From the NCBI GenBank assembly GCA_019914945.1, contig CM034109.1:8734479-8798478 (forward strand): DNA of 64,000 nt, in the 5' to 3' direction. Both the position numbers and the translations under genes were made by a program. Of the stretch, positions 37,981 to 49,691 are shown piece after piece; within the stretch, counting starts at the first letter, position 1, and each line of letters opens with the position of its first letter. Source of the DNA: Typha latifolia. Its lineage: Eukaryota > Streptophyta > Magnoliopsida > Poales > Typhaceae. A model generated the notes under the pieces. That model was not told the origin of the DNA. It searched no databases and worked only from the letters and a program-made list of their open reading frames with translations.

Positions 37981-38137
37981 GGGGGTGCACTTATATTTGA
38001 TAAGGATTGAGAATGGAATTTGACAGACAAATTGAGAATTCTGCAAATTAGTTTAATTGTAGGTACTGATTCATATTTGTCTTTTAAGGAGTAAGATCTC
38101 ATTAATCTAAATTGTCCTCTAGGTCTGTTGGAATTGG
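37981..38137 (-). repeat. Right arm of the 160-bp inverted repeat
   Basis: Reverse-complement copy of 35948-36112. On its outer side the sequence runs into hAT-like remnants, so the arm may be part of that element rather than a terminal repeat. Confidence 0.85.
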
Positions 38138-38339
38138 ATATCTTCTATGGTGGAAACCCCAACAAAACCAGATGCAGAGCAAAAAAAATATATTTTTCGG
38201 CCCTTGCCTAACAAACCAGTGCAAAATTTTACGTCTTTTTATGTGTGAGGTGGTACATTGCTTAGGGATATTAAATACTGAAGGGCAAGTATTACATCAA
38301 TACTTTTCAACTTCTTTTCCATTTTCTTTCACCTTAATC

Positions 38340-39130
38340 CGCTTGACATAAAACCACACAAGTTCTTCTTCTCCCTTTCATTTGACTAGCACTTTCTCCT
38401 TCTATATTAGTTTCATTACTCTCTTCTTCATCAATATCAATTTCAATAGGTACATTTTCACTAACAGCATAAGATGATTAAGAAAGATTCTTGATTACTG
38501 AATCTGAAATCTACATACAAAAAAACAAAAACAGAAGTAATACTTAAATTTTAATTTAATACAAATAATTAGAAAACCAAGTTATCATAGATTAGACCAA
38601 ATACAAAATTAGTCAATTGCCATTTGAAACACAATTCTTCACATCATCACAAGCAACAATAAAGAAAAAAAATAAAGAATTGATTAGCTACAATTAATTG
38701 ACACATCAGTGAGCACATTAAGATGTAAAAAAAATATTAGCTATCTATTATGCTATTCTCTCACATGAATTTACATAATGATCTAAAACAAAGGCTTAGC
38801 TACAATAAATAACTGACAGTGATCACATTAAGATGTAAAGAATATTATCAATTAATGTTTAAAAAAACCTCTTGCCGACGGAGGATGAGATTTGCCGGAG
38901 AGGGTCCCGACGGAGGCGGCTTGAGGATCCCAACGGAGGAGGACGCCGGGAGGAGGCTAGGTGGAGGAGGACGAGGACGAGGCGGCGGGCCGGCGGCTTG
39001 AGAAGGAGGACTCGAAGGAGGAGCGACTGTCCGAATGACAGCAATTGGGAATTTTAAGGGAATTAGGGTTGTGTTAGTAGTGCTCGGTTTATATACCGAG
39101 TCTATCGAGCCGAGCCGGAGCAGGTCAACC
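38340..39130 (-). mobile_element. Relic of an hAT-type transposon (5' region)
   Basis: On the minus strand, 38510-38350 reads with stops as acidic sequence, PIEIDIDEESNETNIEGESA, then QMKGRRRTCVV. This recalls the segment before the BED zinc finger of plant hAT transposases (RICESLEEPER-like). Upstream is a GC-rich block (38880-39040) and a TATATA-containing palindrome (39082-39100). Similar GC-rich leaders precede such genes. No intact transposase or clear terminal inverted repeat is visible, so the class call is tentative. Confidence 0.45.
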
Positions 39131-39149
39131 TTTTGATATGTAGTCACTT

Positions 39150-41266
39150 TCCAAGCTTACCTTCCTGGCTTCCTTCATGTCTCCCACTCACTTTTCTTAC
39201 TAGTTTTCTCTAAGAAAGTGGGTGATTTAATACATCTCCGCGTCATCCTTAGCTTTGGACTCGACGCACCTGATCCTGGCCCGTACTCGGACCCATTGGG
39301 CCTCTCCGGCTTAGCACCTCTTAAAGTTAAACGTGGATGGATCCTTCTCTACAGTGAGGTCCTTTCTCTCTAGCTCGCTCTCTCTGCTTGCACTCCGAGA
39401 GGGGCTTCTTTCTCCATTATCCTCGTCCAATTTGACTATCAACCTCTTTATCCATATTTTCGGTGGCAAAATGCATCCTCCTAAGCGTTTATATCACCTT
39501 ATTGAAAATATTCAAACTCTCTTGTCTAGTTTCAGTATCATCAATATTACCTTTATTTACCGCGATGCCACTATGGTCGCTAATGGTCTCGACCGAATTG
39601 GAAAACATTTTTCCTTTTCTACTATATCACCATTGTATAAAAGGTACTATAAAAGCTTTAAAATTATTAAAAATAATAATTTTATATATTGTATTCGGAT
39701 TGAAACATTTTGATAACCCTAATAAGTGCCATTGATTAATACAATAGTAACTCATCGACTATTCTAAAATTAAAATTATTATAAAATAATAATTTTTATA
39801 TTTTATATTTTTTATTTAGCCCTTCTTTTTTTATATAATATAATATAATATTCTACCAGAAAAGTCAACGTCGCATCGATTAAGTATTCATATATAACAA
39901 TAAGGATTCTTTTTTATTTACACCTTATATTATATGTTTATTATAGTTTACATATTGTTTGTATGGTACATTATTATTTTACTAGTTGTAAATTGCCGTA
40001 AGTTTAGTAAAAATAAAAATAAACGCATAATATAAGGTGTGTAATTAAAAATAAATATCTAAATTAATTTTAATCACTTGGCCATTCAAAATTATAGTCT
40101 AATTAAGATAAAAGAAAATCTAAACCTATAACCTCTTGTGTGAGTTAGAATGACTCAAGTACTAAGCAGCTATAATAGTGATATGTATGTACTATGGTAT
40201 GTATGTATCAAGGTTAGATTTTCTTTTATTCTCTTATTCTCTTATAAGGAGAGAGAGCTTCACTTTGATTCTCATCATCGTAGCTTTTAGTGCTACTACC
40301 AGATCATTCAACTACTATGCTTTATTGTCTGATGTTGATCAGTCTACTCTTGGAAACCTCCATTGTTGTGGTACGTGTCTTTCACTGCCCTCAATGCCCA
40401 TCTTAGCTCTCGGATGGCCAATCATGGCCAGACAGCATTTCTTTCTTTATTTTTGACCAAGTATTATAGCCACCTTTTTGCTTCATAAGAGAGACATCGG
40501 TATAGACTTGAATATTATCTTTGATTCGGTGCAACTTATACTAGACAAGCATCCAATTCCTTTAACTAATCAACATTACAATAATTTTGTGAAAAAAAAA
40601 GTTAAGATATAATATAGGGAAATTTTACTTTTATTAGTGCTTAAAACTACTGTGGTCAACTCTAACAAATCCGTCATCTTATATTTTACTTTGATTATTA
40701 TTTTATACATAAACTGGTCGTCTAACTACGATATGTTACGTTGGATTTGAAATTCGAAAAGAAAACTGGTATTTTAGTAAAAACGAAATAAAATTAGAGA
40801 GAGGAGAAAGACTTTTCCACTTAGTCATAAGTTGGTAAAAAATCTCGTAAAGAAGGGACGTTGTTACTAAGAAGCAAATTGTGGGGGTGTAGTTGATTAT
40901 TTTTTGGGTTAGATTAAATAATATATTATTATTTTAATCACTCTTCCACATTTGTTAATACAATAATATAGCAATAAATCACACCAATGCTTGTTTTTGG
41001 TTACAGATTGATTACCCAAGTCTTCCTCCCGAGACTTGGAAAACAAAAAGTTACTACGTTTTGCGTTTTAGCCACCGAAACCACGAACAAGTTCATTAGT
41101 GCCAGTTCTGGTGCGCTTTTAATGCAAAATGTGAACAGAGACTTGTGGTTGCCCGTCCCTTATTCCCATCTTCCATTATTGCTATATATGTACTTTTTTT
41201 CTTTTCTTTTTTTTCTGGATAAAAGGTTTATATGTACTTCATCTCTGCAGTATTCCATTACTAACC
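39150..41266. other. AT-rich intergenic region upstream of the GPAT gene
   Basis: Frames at 39333-39735 and 40178-40456 have no recognised motifs. The 39640-40100 stretch is extremely AT-rich. The last about 300 bp are the likely GPAT promoter, with CTATATATG near 41180. Confidence 0.55.
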
Positions 41267-41275
41267 GGGGGGGGG

Positions 41276-41316
<41 letters not shown>
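41267..41316. repeat. G12 + (AG)19 tract abutting the GPAT start codon
   Basis: Twelve G are followed by 19 AG repeats that end immediately before the ATG at 41317. The tract is presumably in the 5' UTR. GA repeats are common in plant leaders, but direct contact with the initiator codon is unusual. Confidence 0.95.
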
Positions 41317-41320
<4 letters not shown>

Positions 41321-42066
41321 TGTTTCCAAGGAGTGCTGTACCAAAGATACTACTCCACTGGTTGCTCACATGTTACAGAGCAGCGAGGAGGGTAAGGAGC
41401 TATGGATTCCTCCACAAGATTAATCCTTCAAACCTATACCAGGATCCTAATCCCTTGTACGCCAGTGTGACCAAGTGCTCGTTGGAAGGGAGAGGAGCCC
41501 AAACTTTGCTATGTGACATCCAAGGAAGCCTCTTGGGATCTAAATCTCCATTTCCTTACTTCATGTTGGTGGCATTTGAAGGTGGTGGCCTTTTAAGGGC
41601 TCTACTTCTGCTGCTCTGTTATCCAGTTGTACGGGCCTTGGGCCAGAATGGAGAGGCTAGTTTAAAGATCATGACCTTTTTCACCTTCTTTGGGTTAAGG
41701 AAGAAGGACATGGAGCTTGTAGCCAGAACTGTGCTGCCGAAGTTCTACTTGGAGACCCTCCATTTTCAAGCCTACGAGCTCTTGGCCTCCAATGGACGCA
41801 AAGTGGTGATCACCAGTTTGCCTAGAGTTATGGTCGATAGCTTTTTAAAAGAGTATCTTTGTGTTAATAAAGTGGTTGGAGCCGAGCTCCAGGTGGTGAA
41901 AGACTGCTACTTTACTGGGCTCATCTCTGGCTCGTATCTCTCTAACAAGCAAAAGGCACTCAAGGATCTCTTTGGAGAGGCCAAGGCTGATGTGGGTCTT
42001 GTGAGCTTTTCTAACCCAAATGATCACCTCTTCATTCCCTACTGCAAGGCAAGCCACTTCTTTCTT

Positions 42067-42097
<31 letters not shown>

Positions 42098-43009
42098 CCT
42101 CGTTCTTCACAGTTAACAATATTTCAGGAGGTGTATGTGGTTGCAAAGTGCAGCTGTGGCGTAAGCTCTACAATGCCGAGAGAAAAATATCCGAAGCCTC
42201 TAATATTCCATGACGGCAGACTAGCCTCTTTTCCCACCCCTTCGTCCGTCTTATCCCTCTACTTATTCCTCCCCATTGGACTTATCCTCGCCTTTATCCG
42301 GATCACCTCCGGACTTATCCTCCCTTACAAGTTCCAGTACGCCGTCGTCGCCATCACCGGCATGCGCTACCGCGTCGACGGCCTCCGACGACCCTCCGTT
42401 CCCGGCGCTAACGGCGGCAAGGGCGCGCTCTACGTTTGCACCCACCGGACGCTGCTCGATCCCGTCATGCTCAACGCAGCGCTGCAACGGTCCGTGCCGG
42501 CCGTCACGTACAGCCTCAGCTGGACGTCGGAGATCATCGCACCGATGAGGACGGTGAAGCTGACGAGGGACCGCGAGCGCGACGCTGGGATCATGAGGGG
42601 TCTGCTGGAGGTGGGCGACCTAGCAGTGTGCCCGGAGGGAACGACGTGCCGCGAGCCGTATTTGCTAAGGTTTAGCCCGCTGTTCGCGGAATTGGCGGAC
42701 GTGATCGAGCCGGTGGCGATGGACGTGGCCGTGGGGACGTTCTACGGGACGACGGCGAGCGGGCACAAGTGGCTGGACCCGGTCGTGTTCATGATGAATC
42801 CAATGCCGGGTTATCGGGTGAAGTTCTTGGGTAGGGTGGCGGAGGAGATGACTCGGGCCGGGGGTCGTAGCGCGGCGGAGGTGGCGAACCTGATACAGAG
42901 GCAGCTGGCCGACGCGCTGGGGTTCGAGTGCACCGGGTTGACTCGGAAGGACAAGTACTTAATGCTGGCTGGTAATGCAGGGGTGGTAGGGGGGGAGAGG
43001 AAGCAATAG
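41317..43009 (+). CDS. GPAT1-like: Glycerol-3-phosphate acyltransferase, GPAT1-like
   Basis: Two exons, 41317-42048 and 42128-43009, give 537 aa. The 79-bp intron starts with GC (GCAAG|GCAAGC) and ends TTTCAG; no GT is available at that point. The N-terminal half is the HAD-like domain of land-plant GPATs: LLCDIQGSLL (67-70 DIQG, where active enzymes have DxDGT), then SPFPYFMLVAFEGGGLLR. The loss of the second Asp predicts no phosphatase activity, as in the GPAT1-3 clade. The acyltransferase half has CTHRTLLDP with the HX4D motif (H350, D355), then VCPEGTTCREPYLLRFSPLF (E414, G415) and FYGTTASG. The start CYRAARRVRSYGF and the end YLMLAGNAGVV resemble GPAT1, linked in Arabidopsis to pollen/tapetum lipid. 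It acylates glycerol-3-phosphate at a membrane. AATAAA lies at 43137-43142. Confidence 0.93.
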
Positions 43010-44459
43010 GTGCAGCGCTGCAAGATAATTAATAAGTTTCTGCCAGTAACCAAGCCTAGCTAGATGTGTGATCTCTGTTTGTTTCTTGGTTATATTACTT
43101 CTACGTTATTTCCTTTCTTTGTTACGTCCAATCTATAATAAAATCAGGGCCTCGTTTGGTCCTCTCGAGCACATGTTTTTTTTTTTTTTTTTTTTTTTTC
43201 CCGAATAAATTTATGTTAACCTCTTAAATATAAATTAAATACCAGTAACTATAATTTTACTTATATTTTTATTATTTAGTTGTAAAACGTGAAATTTGAT
43301 AGAAGTAACTTTAAGTATTTTGGTTATTTTCTGCTGATAATAAATTTTACTTAGAAAATATACATAATTTTATCATGGTCTCCACTTATAATAAAATTTA
43401 ATGCATAATTAATTAAGTGATAGTGTAACAAAATGTACATAAACGTTCGATTTGATTATAAAATATATTTTAAAAATATTTAATTAATTAATAAGTAGAT
43501 CAAACACCACATATAATTATAGCGATTTTATAAAAAAAAAAGAGAGGCAAGCGTCTTCTTTCATTCATTAGAAGATTAAAAACTCTAGAAATTCAACACC
43601 TACATCCAAAATTAAAAGCCAACATTAAAAGCCTCAAACCACCCAACAACCAGCAAAACTAGGTAGCCAACCTAAAACACATCAACTGCGACCAGCTAAG
43701 CTAGCAATAGCATACGACTCCGCAAGCATTTAACAAAGGGTTTAGAAAACCCTACAGGCTTTTACCACCAAACAAAAAACATTACCACATAACAACAGTC
43801 AAGTTTAAATTCAAAAAGTAACTGAAAATTAAGAAAGCTAGCAATCTCATCATCAATCATCAATCATCAATCATCGTGCGTCTAAAATCGATATATTTTT
43901 CTTTCTAAGATTTAAAAGGGTTAATATACTACAAAAAAAAATAAAAAATAAATGAGAGGTCTCTGTGGGAGGAAATAGACGGTAGTTTATTTAGGGTTCG
44001 TGTATCTACAAAGGCTGAAGAAAGTCTTATGACCCACTCACTTCGTCTCCATCAATCACATATGAAAGCAATCAAGGATGTGATGGTACGGTAGATATGA
44101 ACTACCTCAACTTAAAAACGCCCACCTACATTTTGTCCTTCTTCAACTGCTTGTTAGGCGACCACGATCCACGATCCACGATCGAGTCTTTTTGATTTCA
44201 TTCTATAAAACTGAATAAGTTACCTTAAAATTCAGTTTACCTTCCGTCCTTTGATTTCTCCTAGGATGGATATATACTTGGTGGTTTGAGATTTATTTTA
44301 TTAAGCTTGTGATTTTTCTTTTTAATACATTATTGAGTTTAAACTAAGTACGTATACCAAAAGCAGAGCTACAAATGATTCAATAAAAATTATTATTATT
44401 TTTTCCTTCTAATCTAACAGTTAAAATTAAATAATATTAAATAAAATTATCCATTAATT

Positions 44460-44720
44460 TTATCAATGGAAGACATTTTTTTCACTTCAAATAACGGTGA
44501 AGCTACAATGGTCCTTCAAGGCATCAAGGAGCTCATTAAGATATCGGACAGAACTATCAAATGATTCTAGAGTGACTGTAGCTATGCTATTAAAGCAATT
44601 AATGGCTATGACAAATCTACGGGAGGGAGGATTCATTCAATCGTAGAGGAATTTTTTAAGTGGATTTCCTTTTATTCTTCTTCTATATAAGGATTTTTTG
44701 TTATTCGAGCCGACGTCAGT
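44460..44720 (+). mobile_element. Possible RNase H remnant of a LINE element
   Basis: A translated series with internal stops (GEATMVLQGIKELI, then SDCSYAIKAINGYD) matches the spacing of the ExxA...SDC/D pattern of plant retroelement RNase H domains. It is short and degenerate, so the call rests on pattern only. Confidence 0.35.
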
Positions 44721-45107
44721 TGTGCCATTCAGCATCGTGTTTCTTTTGCTTGGGCTAGATCTCCCTTAGATCAAAATTATCAACCATGCTTAGCATTGAT
44801 GGTAAGGGCTCAAGGAGTCAAGGGCCATTTAAATGGAGTTTTATGTAGTGATCGGAACAAGCCATAGTTGAATTAAAGCAATCATTCTTCGTGCCTATTG
44901 CCTCCGTTTGGTGCATTTCTTGCTGTCCTGGCACGTCAGTAACAGAGATAAAACATTTCTCATGTTTGATTTACCTATATCAAACATTAGTATCTTATGT
45001 CTAGCTATTTCTTTATCATAGCAAGTGCATGTTCCCATTCAAAGGAGGGAGACACTACAAACAATGCAAATTTAGAGAGACATCCATGCTCAATGTGATG
45101 ACAAGTC

Positions 45108-45110
<3 letters not shown>

Positions 45111-45142
<32 letters not shown>
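45111..45142. repeat. (GA)n microsatellite
   Basis: About 32 bp of uninterrupted AG dinucleotides in intergenic DNA. Confidence 0.95.
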
Positions 45143-45147
<5 letters not shown>

Positions 45148-45452
45148 GGAAAGATTACATAAAGATAAATATTTTTTTGCTGTCAAGTAATAATACTGGT
45201 AAAATATATTTTATTAGAACTGCTGGCAGAAAGAAAAGCACGATCCGACTCATACAATGAAGTAAGAAGTCCAGGAAATATTACCGCGGGAGAAAGCATC
45301 TTGATAACATGAAACTATATCAAGCAGTATCCTGCTTATTCCGGGTACATATTATCTAAGGTAAATAGGTAAGAACATTGCATTATTGATGTCTTCTTTA
45401 ACTGCACCATTTACTGCCTGCTTCAGTAGAGGTCTTCCAGGTCCAACCAAAA

Positions 45453-48251
45453 TCAGAATAGGAAGAAGCAGGGCACAAGCGCGATGCATATGATGCCCAA
45501 GGTTGCAACGATGGCTCCTTGATCAAATGCCCTTCGCAAGCTTCCCACCCTAGAGAAATGTTGGAAAGCTAAATATCCAGCTATGGCCAAGGAAACAATT
45601 GCACCACCTTGAGTTCCTCTGTTTATGAAGAAGAAAAAAGGCAGCAATGTGAGGCATGAATTTAGATGTTTGATTGAATGGTAAATGTATATGCCAATTC
45701 AATGGAAGCTCTTGTTGCATCTGATTTTCACTAGTTTTCACCGTTCCCTGAAACCAATACTTTCAAGGTTTATTTTAGTAGAGTTCATCATCATAGAATT
45801 GATTTGGACCATTTTCAAGTGACTTCTTTACAATAGGAAGGTAAGAAAATATACACCTTTCATTTTAATTCTTTAAAAAAATTGAAGACAGGTTTCCTAA
45901 TGAGTATTAACGATGCTGATAGCAGTCAAAGTATAGCATGATAGCACAAATATTTCCATAAAACAAGTTGAAGTTCCATAATAGAAGGATAGAGTATTAC
46001 TCATGGTTTAGCATGTACCAACCTTAGGGTCAATGCTTGATATGGAGCTACGATCACAAGCAGCATTGTCAAGAAGGGAAGATCCAATTCACCTTTAACA
46101 TTTAGGAGAATACATATTGATACTCAGTACATGAAATTTGAGCAGAAAATGGCCAAAATCTGAAGTTAATTGTTACCCGTCAAGCATACCTGGAATGAAG
46201 TAGAATAGACGAACCAGAAGTGCCAGGAAAGCAGTCCACATACCATATTCACCCCTGAGAATAAGCAGCGCATTATAACCAGGTAATGTGGAGAAGCTTA
46301 CTTTCACATCTAGGAACCAAATTTGGATTATCACAGAATATTTTTTCTTTTTTCTTTCTAAACTAATCTGAGATACAAATTCTTTTAGTGTAAGCTGTAC
46401 GATTTAGTTAAGCAAATTTTCTTCTCACTTGATCCATGATATGATACTTTCGGGAGCTTGCAGAGCAACCAGTGGAACAAGAAATGATTTCTGGATGGCT
46501 GTGCCTTTGGCAAGCATCAGAACTCTGCGGAAAAAAAAGAGTCACTAGAGAAGTCTTAAATCATATACATAGATGCACTCAGTTATTCTAGCATAAAAAT
46601 ATGCATAAGGTTTCAGTTATGTTACACTAGAAGATCATTCTGCGTATCAATTTTCATATTTCTATATAACTGTGTAGCAAGGCAGAATAAGGTAAAATAA
46701 CAGATGCTAAGTAAGTTTGGAGACCCTGTAATCCTTGAGATCACCATCTAATTAACTGCAGTATCTTGTATAAAAATGTTTAAAAGAGCAACCATAACCA
46801 ATGGATAATTCAGCCTGTACCCAAGCCAATAATAACGGAAAGCTGGCTTGATATTACGTCAACTTTCTGGAAAAAAGAATATATATATATATATATATAT
46901 ATAATGGTAAAAAAATCCAACAACCGTCAATCTCAAGAGGTGATAGGGACACCACTTGAGCAAGCACATTTTAACACAGAGTGAGCATTTCCTAGTTCTT
47001 AAAAAATTGACATGGCATTATGGCAATCAACAAGGTATAGAAGACACTAAGGGGCGTGCTAAATTATACTTTGGCAGATTTTCCAATGTAAGGGCCCGTT
47101 TGCACAAAGCAATGCAAAACTCATGAAAATTCAGAGTTCCTCAAGAAAATCTTGTCAAGTAGGAAATATTTCTTGAAGACTTTCTAGAGACCTTTTTGCA
47201 GGAAAAAATTCCCACGATACATACTCTTCCAAAGAAAAAAGAAAAAAGAAAAAGAAAAAGAAAATAATCTACTTCCAACCAATCAGCTCCATACCTTTCA
47301 TCCTCCACTGAGATGGTACAGGCCACCCGTATTGCAAGCAAGGGTTCGATTGACATGGTGGATTACATGTGGAAGGGGACAAGATGCTGCATGGTCAGTC
47401 ACTCTCTCTAAGTTTTTCCTCCAATTTTTCCTATGAGTACCCAGACAACAAAACGTGGGTCATTGGAAAAAGAGTGAAAGTGAAAAGGGTTGATATAGGT
47501 TACAGGGCTTCAACCTATAGAGGTAAACTTTTGAGTGGATTGTATTCCAATAGATGTGTCAAACCTCAAATATAACCTTACGGAAATAAGAGATGAAATC
47601 TTCAGCAAACTAGATTTCAGTCGCATATGTCAAACCTCAAATATAACCTTTAAGTAAAAAGTGAAGCGTGTCCCTTTAACATGCACACAAGATTAACCTC
47701 TAAAAAAAAGGGTTATTAATAAGCTCCTTGTATAAACAATCACATATCCCTTGCTTATGTTTCTCCATTTAAATCTTTTTGAGGCATTACATCAAACAGA
47801 ACAATGGCATAAAGTTCGAACCACAACAAAGAGGAAAGCAAGAAGGTACAGAGATCAGAGCTCAAAAGTTCACGAAAACTCACGCAGCGGAAACTGCAGA
47901 GACCCACTGCAGCGTCACCGCAGTGACCGGTGGAGCGGCAAAGCAGACAGCTCCCCGGCCTCTCTTCCTCAAAGATCTCTCGGGCAAAACAACCCTGTGA
48001 GCTTAAAATAGCACCGACCCATATGAGAAAAAACTCCTCCAGAACAAAACCAAAACGTAAAGGGAGGATTTTGAGGCTAGAATAATGGGTTTCAAGCAGT
48101 TCCATGTACATTACCTAAGAGAATTGGGCGCTGTACCGGTCGTGGTGATACCATGGAGAAGAGAATGTCTGGGAGCGTCATGTCTGAGCTTTGGATGGGG
48201 AATAGAATGTGGGAAAGAGTGGGAGAGGAGAGTGAATTGAAGAGTGGACAT
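45453..48251 (-). CDS. COR413IM: Cold-regulated 413 inner membrane protein, chloroplastic
   Basis: Six exons read leftward: 48251-48115, 47994-47884, 46524-46429, 46254-46190, 46092-46023, 45618-45453. All junctions fit in phase (214 aa). The first 45 residues (MSTLQFTLLSHSFPHSIPHP...) are Ser/His/Pro-rich with few acids, and with the basic ERSLRKRGRG look like a plastid transit peptide. The body is the multi-span COR413 fold: VLMLAKGTAIQKSFLVPL, SIISWIKGEYGMWTAFLALLVRLFYF, PGELDLPFLTMLLVIVAPYQ, GGAIVSLAIAGYLAFQHFS and a final IVATLGIICIALVPCFFLF. In Arabidopsis the IM members sit in the chloroplast inner envelope and are induced by cold and ABA; their molecular activity is unknown. A G-box/ABRE core lies 129 bp upstream of the start. 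Intron 2 (46525-47883) is enlarged and contains (TA)n at about 46878-46903. Confidence 0.93.
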
Positions 48252-48379
48252 CGTTGCTGCTCTCCGCTCTAGCTTCGATTGGGGTAATTATAGAAACGGA
48301 GAGTGATGAAGTGGGATCAGGAAAGCGGAAGAGGGAAGAGACGAGCGACGAAGGCGAAATGTGACGATTGATGTATGTG

Positions 48380-48385
48380 CACGTG
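48380..48385. promoter_or_regulatory. G-box / ABRE core upstream of COR413IM
   Basis: CACGTG in the context GCACGTGGAG lies 129 bp upstream of the start codon. It fits ABA/cold regulation known for the family. I found no clear DRE/CRT (RCCGAC) in the nearby sequence. Confidence 0.45.
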
Positions 48386-48389
48386 GAGC

Positions 48390-49085
48390 ACCCTTTTCGG
48401 AATAGCGCTGATTTCGTGTCTATTTTACCGTGGATTTCGTCACCAAGATTTGACTGTGTCTCTGGAACTCTCCCTAGTTCAGATCCTTTTTCTTACTCTT
48501 TTTTTTTTGTTCCTTTTCTCTTCTGCTGAAATTTAGGGAAAATTTATGAGTTAGAGAGTCTCGAAAAGAAAAAAGGTTAGATCTGATACAATCATACAGG
48601 ATTTCTGGAAAAAAATAATAATAATTCTTTGGATCTCTTATTTACCATCATTTTGTGGATATATACTATTATTTTTGTAATATAGGAAAAAATATTAAGG
48701 GAGAAATATTCTATTAAAACAAAATTATATTTATTAGAACACGGAAGATGGTTCATGTAGGATGATTGTGACAGTTGCGGTGTGGTTTTTTTTCTCTCAA
48801 TAAAATATTATTCTTTAAATAATATCATTTTCACTAAATTAGTAGACTAGACTACTCGTACAAAATAGTCTCTGGAGAAAGAAAAATTGGAGCTTTGCAG
48901 AGATCCACCGATAAGTTTGTGATAAATAAGGCCATGATATCATTATATCATATAAGCATAAGCGACATTAATTTGTTCGTAGAGCACGAAAGACGACACA
49001 ATTTTCTAGACAAATTTAACGAAGTTTTCCATCTATCCTACTCCAAGCTCTGAAATCTACTGCCTTCCATCTGCCCTGCTCTTCT
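48390..49085. other. Intergenic region upstream of COR413IM
   Basis: AT-rich, with several A/T runs and no coding frame. The right end is the 3' flank of the X8 gene. Confidence 0.6.
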
Positions 49086-49691
49086 TCAACTACACGCATA
49101 AACACAGCTGCCATAACCTGCCACAGCAACAATGGGGCAACGATTAGCAACAGTACTAAATCGAATTGGGTCCTATCGGAGTGTTTTGATGGATTCAAGG
49201 ACTCACTTGGGTCGGTCAGGACGATCAATCCGGAGTTCTTAAAGTAGCAGTTCCAGAAGTTCCTGCCCCTGGACTGGTAGTATAGGTTCATGGCGATGGA
49301 AGCATGGGAGATGAGGTTATCTGGGTAGAAGCAAGGGCAGCCTTTCTGCAGTACACTGCAGTCCACCTGAGAGCAAGCGTAGTTCAAGTTCTCAAGCAGA
49401 GTCGCATCATCCGAGGATGGCTTCGCCACACACCAAGTTTTCTGCAATCAAAGGAGTAAATTTCTTTTTCTTCTTTTTCCGCTTTTGTTATAATAAGAGA
49501 TGGAGATGTTTTTACCTGTGCCTGCACCAACTTCATGGTTTTCCCTGCAAACGAGTGAGATGATTATATGATCAAGTGGAAACTCCATGACAGGAGAGAC
49601 TAAGAGAGCATTTAGTACCTGAGAAGACTAGACAGAGTAGTAGCAGAGCAAAAGAGTAGGCCAACTTGGTGGGGAGTACTTGTCTGGCCAT
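49086..49691 (-). CDS. Small secreted X8 (CBM43) domain protein, Ole e 10-like
   Basis: Four exons read leftward: 49691-49619, 49544-49516 (29 nt), 49441-49207, 49117-49086, giving 122 aa. The N-terminus is a signal peptide (hydrophobic AYSFALLLLCLVFSG). Next is a short linker and the X8 domain: KTWCVAKPSSDDATL, LNYACSQVDCS, KGCPCFYPDNLISHASIAMN, RNFWNCYFKNSG and TDPSYGSCVYACS. The eight cysteines from TWC to the YAC end and the WNCYF block fit CBM43. There is no catalytic GH17 domain and no GPI tail, unlike plasmodesmal callose-binding proteins. This is the size and layout of the pollen protein Ole e 10, which binds beta-1,3-glucan. It is probably exported to the wall or apoplast. The terminal exon is short and easy to miss; without it the frame runs on into intron sequence. 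Confidence 0.9.

Larger units (their letters stand above)
43010..45452. other. Intergenic region between the GPAT and COR413IM genes
   Basis: Holds the GPAT 3' UTR, a T25 run at 43175-43199, short tandem ATCATCA repeats at about 43847-43875, three CACGATC repeats at about 44163-44183 and (GA)n at 45111-45142. At 44460-44720 the plus strand reads, with stops, GEATMVLQGIKELIKIS and later SDCSYAIKAINGYDKS. This resembles the RNase H region of plant LINE elements. No intact gene is seen. Confidence 0.55.

Noticed and set aside
39333..39735. ORFs of 90 and 126 codons
   Set aside because: They run into extremely AT-rich sequence, with Ile/Phe/Tyr/Lys-biased composition and no motif; probably chance.
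40987..41316. N-terminal extension of the GPAT protein by 110 residues
   Set aside because: The frame is open through the promoter and GA repeat by chance; GPAT1-like homology begins at the ATG at 41317.
47755..48111. 118-codon minus-strand ORF
   Set aside because: It spans COR413IM exon 2 in a different frame plus both flanking introns; the transit-peptide and membrane reading comes from the other frame.
49016..49206. Read-through C-terminus of the X8 protein
   Set aside because: A good GTGAGT donor and a short terminal exon give the conserved SYGSCVY ending; the read-through sequence is intron.
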